Shown piece by piece: positions 29,444 to 34,146 of a stretch of DNA of 34,146 nucleotides. The notes beneath the pieces are model-generated. The model ran no database searches. It was not told the origin of the DNA and was given only the letters and a program-made list of their open reading frames with translations. This DNA comes from a virus, in IMG/VR virus record IMGVR_UViG_3300025313_000079, positions 1 to 34,146 of that record; one strand, 5' to 3'. A program made the position numbers and the translations under genes. Each line of letters starts with the position of its first letter. Within the stretch, counting starts at the first letter, position 1.

Positions 29444-31945
29444 ATGGCATACGTAGCCAGATTAACGAGAGGCAACAGGACGCTCGATCTATCCTCAGGG
29501 CGGTATAGCTTGGCGGATGATTTTATCCCGCCCACCACTACCGAGCACATCCAGACCTCGGGGGGGACGGCGACCAACCGCTTTGGCGGCGCTAATAGGG
29601 TTGGGATGGTAGCGGTTAATTCCAGCCTATCGTTTGGGATAAATATCTCTGGCAGCTCAGCCGCGGAGATCGAGCAAGCCATCAGGGACGTGGATAAATT
29701 CCTGCGCCAGGCCGGGGATGAGAGTGATCCGCTGTATTTGGAATGGCGCCCAGATAACAACGTCCCTGCCGAGCCTATCTGGGGGCAGTTCGGCGCGTAC
29801 CTGAGGAGCGAGGTTATCTGGGGGGCGATATATAAGCCTCAGGACTACGGCAGCGCGGGACAGCGGACGACCCTGCTGACTGGCGTCCCGGTGGAAATGG
29901 AGATCAAGCCTTACGCCAGGGGATTAAGCCAGCGCGTGGGCAGCGCGAAGGGGTTTGTCTGGGAGAATAATATCTTCTCCGAGGATGGCCTGCTCTCGGG
30001 GCTGCACATAGGCGAGACCTATACTAATTTTCATAGTAACCCTGTCTTCGGGCACAGCACGTACAATAATGGCTGGACGGCGGGATCAAACCTGGCAATC
30101 AGCAAAAATACGGATAAACGCTACCGTCTATTTGGCAAGAACTCGGCCAGGGTAATTTCGCGCGGCACCACGCTAAATACATTTACGCAATCGCTATCGC
30201 TGACTGTTGGTCAGCCAGCTACATTATCTTATTACGTCAAGCTGCCCGACGGCGGGGTAGTATCTGCAACGCAGGTAGAAATTACCTACAATGGCTCGAC
30301 CCAGACGACGACTTATAGCGCAGCATCGAATGGATGGTACCGGCTGCGAGCGGATATCACTGTGGCTTCTGTCCCGCCGCATCCCTATGGAATTATCGTA
30401 AAGAACGGCTATACCGTCTATGTGGACGGAGCGCAAGTTAAAGAAGCCCCCAAGTTTTTTAATCCGTTCATGTATGGCGATATGCTGGGTTGCATCTGGA
30501 ATGGTACGGCTCACGCCAGTGACAGCACATCTACGGAGACATATTTGCGCTTCCCGGCAGAACAACAGATTGACGTTGGCGGCGGCACGATGCGCATGGT
30601 CTGGAAAACGGATAGCGCGAATACGGCGTATACGGGTAATGTTTTCCTATTCCGAAATCAGACCAGTAATTTTGGGCTATCTTTTGATTTTACAAATGAC
30701 CGCTTTATTTTTACAGATGGCACGAACAGCGCCAACGGCGCAACGCGCTCTTTTGCGGCGGGGGATACATTCATCATCCACTGCACCTGGAGCAAGGCAA
30801 ATGGGCTGAAGCTGTATGTCAATGGCGCGGCGGACGGCGCAGGAAACGCAACTTATACACCGCCCACGCTGGGGACATACAATTACCTCGGCTCTACTTC
30901 TATACCAGATCAACACATCGGCGGCACATTCAAAGGGTTGGAGTTCTACTCCCACGAAATGACCGCCGCCCAGGCGCTTGCGGACTATAACAACGCTCAA
31001 CCCCTGATAGCAGATAACCAAATGCTTAGTCCGATCCCCTATCGTTGGACCAAAGACGGGGATGATATCGTGGACAATGCCATCCAGGGCACGACCTATC
31101 ATAACTACGCCGTATTCGGCGGCATACCCGGAAACGTCCCCGCGGAGACGGAGCACCTGATCGACGTTGGGGCAATGGGCAGTGAGACGAAGCTGATACT
31201 GGCGCAGGCGGAGCTTGACGAATGGGCAGACCCGGCGGGTAACTTCTTCCGCAACGCGGGGGGGACGGCGACCACCAGCGCGGATGTGGATAGCGATGTA
31301 AGGACAGAATCGGTCAACACGACGAATGTTTTCGTCACCGCCCTGACGGACATCAACTATTTCGACCCATTGGCAGGCAGGTCGTTGGCATTGATCGCGC
31401 GCCTATCCGACGCGGGCGCGAACCTGACCGCGGCGACGTTCTGGGATTTAACCGGCTCCAACGCCGTGCTTACCGATTTCAAGGCCATCGTCGCAGATGC
31501 GACACGGCGGGTGTTCGTGCTGGACAATATCCTGGTCCCCACCAAGCGCGACCTGCTGGCGCACCGGCGCAGCTCAATGATCATCCTGGATGACCAGGTA
31601 GATATCGGGGTGGTGTTGGTGCGCACATCGGCGGGCGCGGCTAATGTGACAATCGACTATATATTCCTGGCACCCAGGCCGTTGCTTGAGCTGACCTATT
31701 CGGGACTATCCGCCTCGGACTTTTTCCTCATCAGCGGCAGGGAGGCGTATATCGTGCAGGCCAGCGGAACGCAATACAATCTGACCGGCAAGCCGGCGAC
31801 CGTAGGGCGCGACCCATTGGAGCTACTTCCTAACAAGGTCAATATCCTGTTCTCCCTGCTGGGCGGCGACGGCGAGGCGAATACGATCACCCGCACACTG
31901 ACTTATGTCTATACCGATATCATCCCGAGGTACGCAATTGCATGA
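29444..31945 (+). CDS. Distal tail protein with lectin-like domains
   Basis: The 833-residue product is a multidomain tail-tip protein. Residues 1-185 contain VARLTRGNRTLDLSS, then a segment (IEQAIRDVDKFLRQAG ... LYLEWRPDN) resembling the N-terminal domain of distal tail proteins. From about 195 a carbohydrate-binding-like jelly roll has NPVFGHSTYNNGWTAGSN and YYVKLPDGG. Residues about 365-530 form a LamG/ConA-like domain (FAAGDTFIIHCTWSKANGLK, KLYVNGAADGAGNATY, GTFKGLEFYSHEMTAAQAL). The rest is beta-rich. It probably ends the tail and may bind host glycans. Domain borders are approximate. Confidence 0.75.
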   Translation: MAYVARLTRGNRTLDLSSGRYSLADDFIPPTTTEHIQTSGGTATNRFGGANRVGMVAVNSSLSFGINISGSSAAEIEQAIRDVDKFLRQAGDESDPLYLEWRPDNNVPAEPIWGQFGAYLRSEVIWGAIYKPQDYGSAGQRTTLLTGVPVEMEIKPYARGLSQRVGSAKGFVWENNIFSEDGLLSGLHIGETYTNFHSNPVFGHSTYNNGWTAGSNLAISKNTDKRYRLFGKNSARVISRGTTLNTFTQSLSLTVGQPATLSYYVKLPDGGVVSATQVEITYNGSTQTTTYSAASNGWYRLRADITVASVPPHPYGIIVKNGYTVYVDGAQVKEAPKFFNPFMYGDMLGCIWNGTAHASDSTSTETYLRFPAEQQIDVGGGTMRMVWKTDSANTAYTGNVFLFRNQTSNFGLSFDFTNDRFIFTDGTNSANGATRSFAAGDTFIIHCTWSKANGLKLYVNGAADGAGNATYTPPTLGTYNYLGSTSIPDQHIGGTFKGLEFYSHEMTAAQALADYNNAQPLIADNQMLSPIPYRWTKDGDDIVDNAIQGTTYHNYAVFGGIPGNVPAETEHLIDVGAMGSETKLILAQAELDEWADPAGNFFRNAGGTATTSADVDSDVRTESVNTTNVFVTALTDINYFDPLAGRSLALIARLSDAGANLTAATFWDLTGSNAVLTDFKAIVADATRRVFVLDNILVPTKRDLLAHRRSSMIILDDQVDIGVVLVRTSAGAANVTIDYIFLAPRPLLELTYSGLSASDFFLISGREAYIVQASGTQYNLTGKPATVGRDPLELLPNKVNILFSLLGGDGEANTITRTLTYVYTDIIPRYAIA

Positions 31946-33705
31946 GATATCCGCCCAACGCCCTGACTATAGAGGCCTACTCCACAGGCACGACCCAGAT
32001 ACACGATATCTCTGGCGGGCTGGCGCGCCCTAATGGGCTGGCATTCCAGACTACCTATCCGGGCGGTATCTACGCTACCGCCTCTTTTTACATAGGGCGC
32101 AATATTTTCAACCATTGGCAACTCAAGGGGGCAAAGCGCGTCGTTATCCGCAATGGGCGGCTGGTGGTATATGAGGGTTACATCACCAATATGCAACGAT
32201 CATTAGAGGAGACTGCCCAGGGGATAATGATACGCTGTATTGGCGCCTGGGGTAAGATTATGATGGGTTGGCGCTGGCGGAAACGCTGGGCAGACGACAG
32301 GCTGAATGATGATGTCTGGGAATGGAATACGACAGCCAGCGCCGCAGAAAAGGCGGATGTCGACCGCACCAGTCGTTTGAGAATAACTCCGAAAAACGTA
32401 TCCTGGACGAGTGGCGAGGTTGCCAGCGTCCTTTATCGGCCTGCCCATGCAGACACCATTAAGGTCGTCACCTATGATTACAACCAGGGCGGGGCAAACA
32501 TGAATATCAATTTTGCCGACGTCGTAAATGGCGAACAGGTAATCGTCTCGGGCGGCGGATCGGGAACCAATCAGACATATATCCTGCCCACCGCGCTGAA
32601 TTATCCCGATGTATTGGCATTCCGACTGAAGGCGACCAGCACTCACACGCCCGCTTCCGATGGCACCGTTTATGGGCAAATCAGCAACGTCAAAGTTTAT
32701 TCGGAGAATAACCGTCCGGTCACAATGGAGGTAGTAGCTAAGGATATCATCTTAGAGGTCGCCGACCTGAATAGCAGCACGCGTTTCGTGGAAGCCGCTG
32801 GCAGCGCACTTACTTTAGAGCCGTTCATCGCAGATGATTTTGAAGCCATGGCCGAAATATTAGATGCTGCGGTATCTGCGGGCGACGCGGCAAACAATCG
32901 TTGGGCATACGGATTGCACCACAGCGAGCGCGCAACGACGCCAGACGGCAAGCCGGTACTATTCCTCCAACAATACCCGGACACCGATGATTATGATTAC
33001 GTTGTCAGCGTGGACGAAAAAAATGTGGTCGGGGAAATCAATATCTCGCAGGACGTGGACGCTATCGCTAATTGGATCACCGTGTCGTATACGGATGTGA
33101 ACGGCTGGGTATGGTACAGGTCGCCGGATAATAATGCCAGCCTGAAGAACCAGGCGAGCATTGATGCCTACGGCAGGCGCGCCGCTGTCATCAACATTGG
33201 AGAGGGGACATTAACCCTGGCCGATAATACCGGTATACGCTATCTGACAACTTATAAAGACCCACAGTGGCGCCTGATTGGATCGCTGGCCCTTCAAAGT
33301 TTTGTCCGAAAAAAGTCAGGCGACATAGAACCCGTCAGCCAGGTGCGCGCCGGAAAGCGCATCAAGATCGAGAATTTCAAAGAGGACTTATCCGGTTCCG
33401 GGCTGACATTCGTCATCACGCAGACCGATTACCGCGACGATGACCAGTCAATATCCATTGGCACAGGCACACCCACGGGGATTATTATGCCTAGATTTGC
33501 TCATCCCGCCCGTCTGCCTGTGGATCCCGTCCCTACCACACGTGGTGGAGGTGGAGGCGGAGGCGGAGGCGGAGGCGGAGGCGGAGGCGGAGGTGGCGGA
33601 ACGCGCCGACGCAGGCAACCTGCGCCAACCCCAGCGCCGAGGAGACCAACGCCAACCCCGCGCCCTGGAGTGCCGCGTAGAACGCCAGCGCCAAGGCCAT
33701 TGTAA
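31942..33705 (+). CDS. Tail hub protein with poly-Gly linker and basic Pro-rich end
   Basis: The 587-residue product overlaps the distal tail gene by 4 bases. Residues 1-120 (YSTGTTQIHDISGGLARP ... GRLVVYEGYITNMQ) resemble the start of tail hub proteins. A middle of beta-rich segments ends near residue 500 (FVITQTDYRDDDQSIS), as in the hub domains of siphophage tail-associated proteins. Then come 19 consecutive glycines (residues 535-553), TRRRRQ, and a repeating PTPAPRRPTPTP end. The tail is low-complexity, basic and probably flexible. It may touch the host surface. No hydrolase motif was found. Confidence 0.68.
   Translation: MRYPPNALTIEAYSTGTTQIHDISGGLARPNGLAFQTTYPGGIYATASFYIGRNIFNHWQLKGAKRVVIRNGRLVVYEGYITNMQRSLEETAQGIMIRCIGAWGKIMMGWRWRKRWADDRLNDDVWEWNTTASAAEKADVDRTSRLRITPKNVSWTSGEVASVLYRPAHADTIKVVTYDYNQGGANMNINFADVVNGEQVIVSGGGSGTNQTYILPTALNYPDVLAFRLKATSTHTPASDGTVYGQISNVKVYSENNRPVTMEVVAKDIILEVADLNSSTRFVEAAGSALTLEPFIADDFEAMAEILDAAVSAGDAANNRWAYGLHHSERATTPDGKPVLFLQQYPDTDDYDYVVSVDEKNVVGEINISQDVDAIANWITVSYTDVNGWVWYRSPDNNASLKNQASIDAYGRRAAVINIGEGTLTLADNTGIRYLTTYKDPQWRLIGSLALQSFVRKKSGDIEPVSQVRAGKRIKIENFKEDLSGSGLTFVITQTDYRDDDQSISIGTGTPTGIIMPRFAHPARLPVDPVPTTRGGGGGGGGGGGGGGGGGGGTRRRRQPAPTPAPRRPTPTPRPGVPRRTPAPRPL
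33544..33600 (+). repeat. GGAGGC microsatellite encoding poly-glycine
   Basis: Nineteen Gly codons run without interruption, mostly alternating GGA and GGC, so the DNA is a near-perfect hexamer repeat. Such a tract can slip in replication, changing the length of the Gly linker in steps of one codon without a frameshift for multiples of three bases. Other changes would alter or truncate the C-terminal tail. Confidence 0.9.
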
Positions 33706-33779
33706 TTACACGGTAATTACGGCGGTTCATGCTTATGGTAAGAGTACTTATCGAAAGCATTTAATTTCACGCAATAAAA

Positions 33780-33811
33780 AAGCCCCCTACTTCGAGGGGG
33801 CTTGCTCTTTT
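33780..33811. terminator. Bidirectional intrinsic terminator
   Basis: AAGCCCCCT (33780-33788) pairs perfectly with AGGGGGCTT (33795-33803) around ACTTCG. On the plus strand GCTCTTTT follows; on the minus strand six T residues follow. It lies between the end of the tail operon and a convergent gene, so it probably ends transcription from both sides. Confidence 0.9.
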
Positions 33812-33849
33812 AGCGGCTATCTCTGCATCAGCACCACGTAGACGCGGGC

Positions 33850-34146
33850 CTATTCCATTATCAGGCTGAACCAGCCCATTGCATCCTCAAACGGTACGCG
33901 CCAGGATGCAGAAGAATTGCCCGCCGCAGGACGGGCCAGCCCGCGGGAAACATAGAACTTGGTGATCTGTTGCGCCCAGGTGCGCCCGTTGCTGCCATCT
34001 GCCCATTGACGGACAGGGGCAAGGCTTTCGCCGCCGCACCCATCCAAGAACTCTTGTACGAACTCGAAGGGGATCAGCATCCCATCCACATCATACATTG
34101 GAATAGCACCGGCCACGCCAGGAATGGCGATAAGCGCGCTGCTCTG
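33850..34146 (-). CDS. Hypothetical protein, 5' end beyond the window
   Basis: The frame is open from the window edge to the stop at 33850-33852; at least 98 residues are visible, and a GTG at 34116 could be an internal start. The product reads ...AIPGVAGAIPMYDVDGMLIPF, then FVQEFLDGCGGESLAPVRQW, and ends EDAMGWFSLIME. The segment GRTWAQQITKFYVSRGLARPA suggests helices. It is not recognised. It is convergent to the tail operon, like the minus-strand genes at the other end. The operon could continue outside the window. Confidence 0.55.
   Translation of the reverse strand, partial: QSSALIAIPGVAGAIPMYDVDGMLIPFEFVQEFLDGCGGESLAPVRQWADGSNGRTWAQQITKFYVSRGLARPAAGNSSASWRVPFEDAMGWFSLIME

Noticed and set aside
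33440-33841. Plus-strand open frame overlapping the end of the tail hub gene
   Set aside because: Its Ala/Glu repeat is the out-of-frame reading of the GGAGGC tract, and it runs through the terminator.

Overview
This window looks like most of the late half of an uncultivated tailed dsDNA bacteriophage (or prophage) with a long non-contractile tail (siphovirus-like). HK97-type head genes, a Mu gpF-like minor head protein, a tail tube gene, a frameshifted tail assembly chaperone pair, a long tape measure and two large tail-tip proteins point to this. Strong Shine-Dalgarno sites and a consensus sigma-70 promoter indicate a bacterial host. A GH25 endolysin plus holin, with no recognisable spanins, would suit a monoderm host, but that is inference. 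I see no integrase, rRNA or tRNA gene. The host cannot be named from sequence alone.

Layout. 1-1332, minus strand: a short operon of small early-type genes (repeat protein, two small phage proteins, a membrane peptide, a winged-helix regulator) driven by a perfect TTGACA-17-TATAAT promoter. 1333-1933: about 600 bases without a convincing gene, containing that promoter, a hairpin and a highly structured leader. 1934-4397, plus strand: lysis module (holin-like protein, membrane-anchored coiled-coil protein, calcineurin-like phosphoesterase, small winged-helix protein, GH25 lysozyme). 4732-8049: packaging (TerS, TerL, a membrane peptide, HK97 portal). 8068-11610: first accessory block (zinc-ribbon virion protein, HNH endonuclease with its own promoter, methyltransferase, glycosyltransferase, small unknowns). 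11603-15636: two large Ser/Asp-rich repeat proteins and an adaptor-like protein. 15654-16792: Mu F-like head protein and a gp10-like protein. 16804-18100: regulated leader plus a GT4 glycosyltransferase. 18087-20364: prohead protease/scaffold and major capsid protein. 20421-25115: seven-gene carbohydrate block (four glycosyltransferases, two methyltransferases, one alpha/alpha-toroid cyclase-like protein). 25102-33705: connector, tail completion, tail tube, chaperones, tape measure, distal tail and tail hub. 33780-33811: bidirectional terminator. 33850-34146: a convergent partial gene.

The most unusual feature is that glycan-modifying genes are spread over three islands inserted between consecutive head genes (portal / MuF / protease / capsid / connector), six or seven glycosyltransferases and three methyltransferases in total. 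They are joined to the structural genes by overlapping stop/start codons, so they should be made late with the virion. The two adjacent Ser/Thr-rich repeat proteins are obvious candidate acceptors. My hypothesis is a phage-encoded virion glycosylation and O-methylation pathway. A second well-supported feature is a textbook A_AAA_AAC minus-one slippery heptamer immediately before the stop codon of the first tail chaperone gene.
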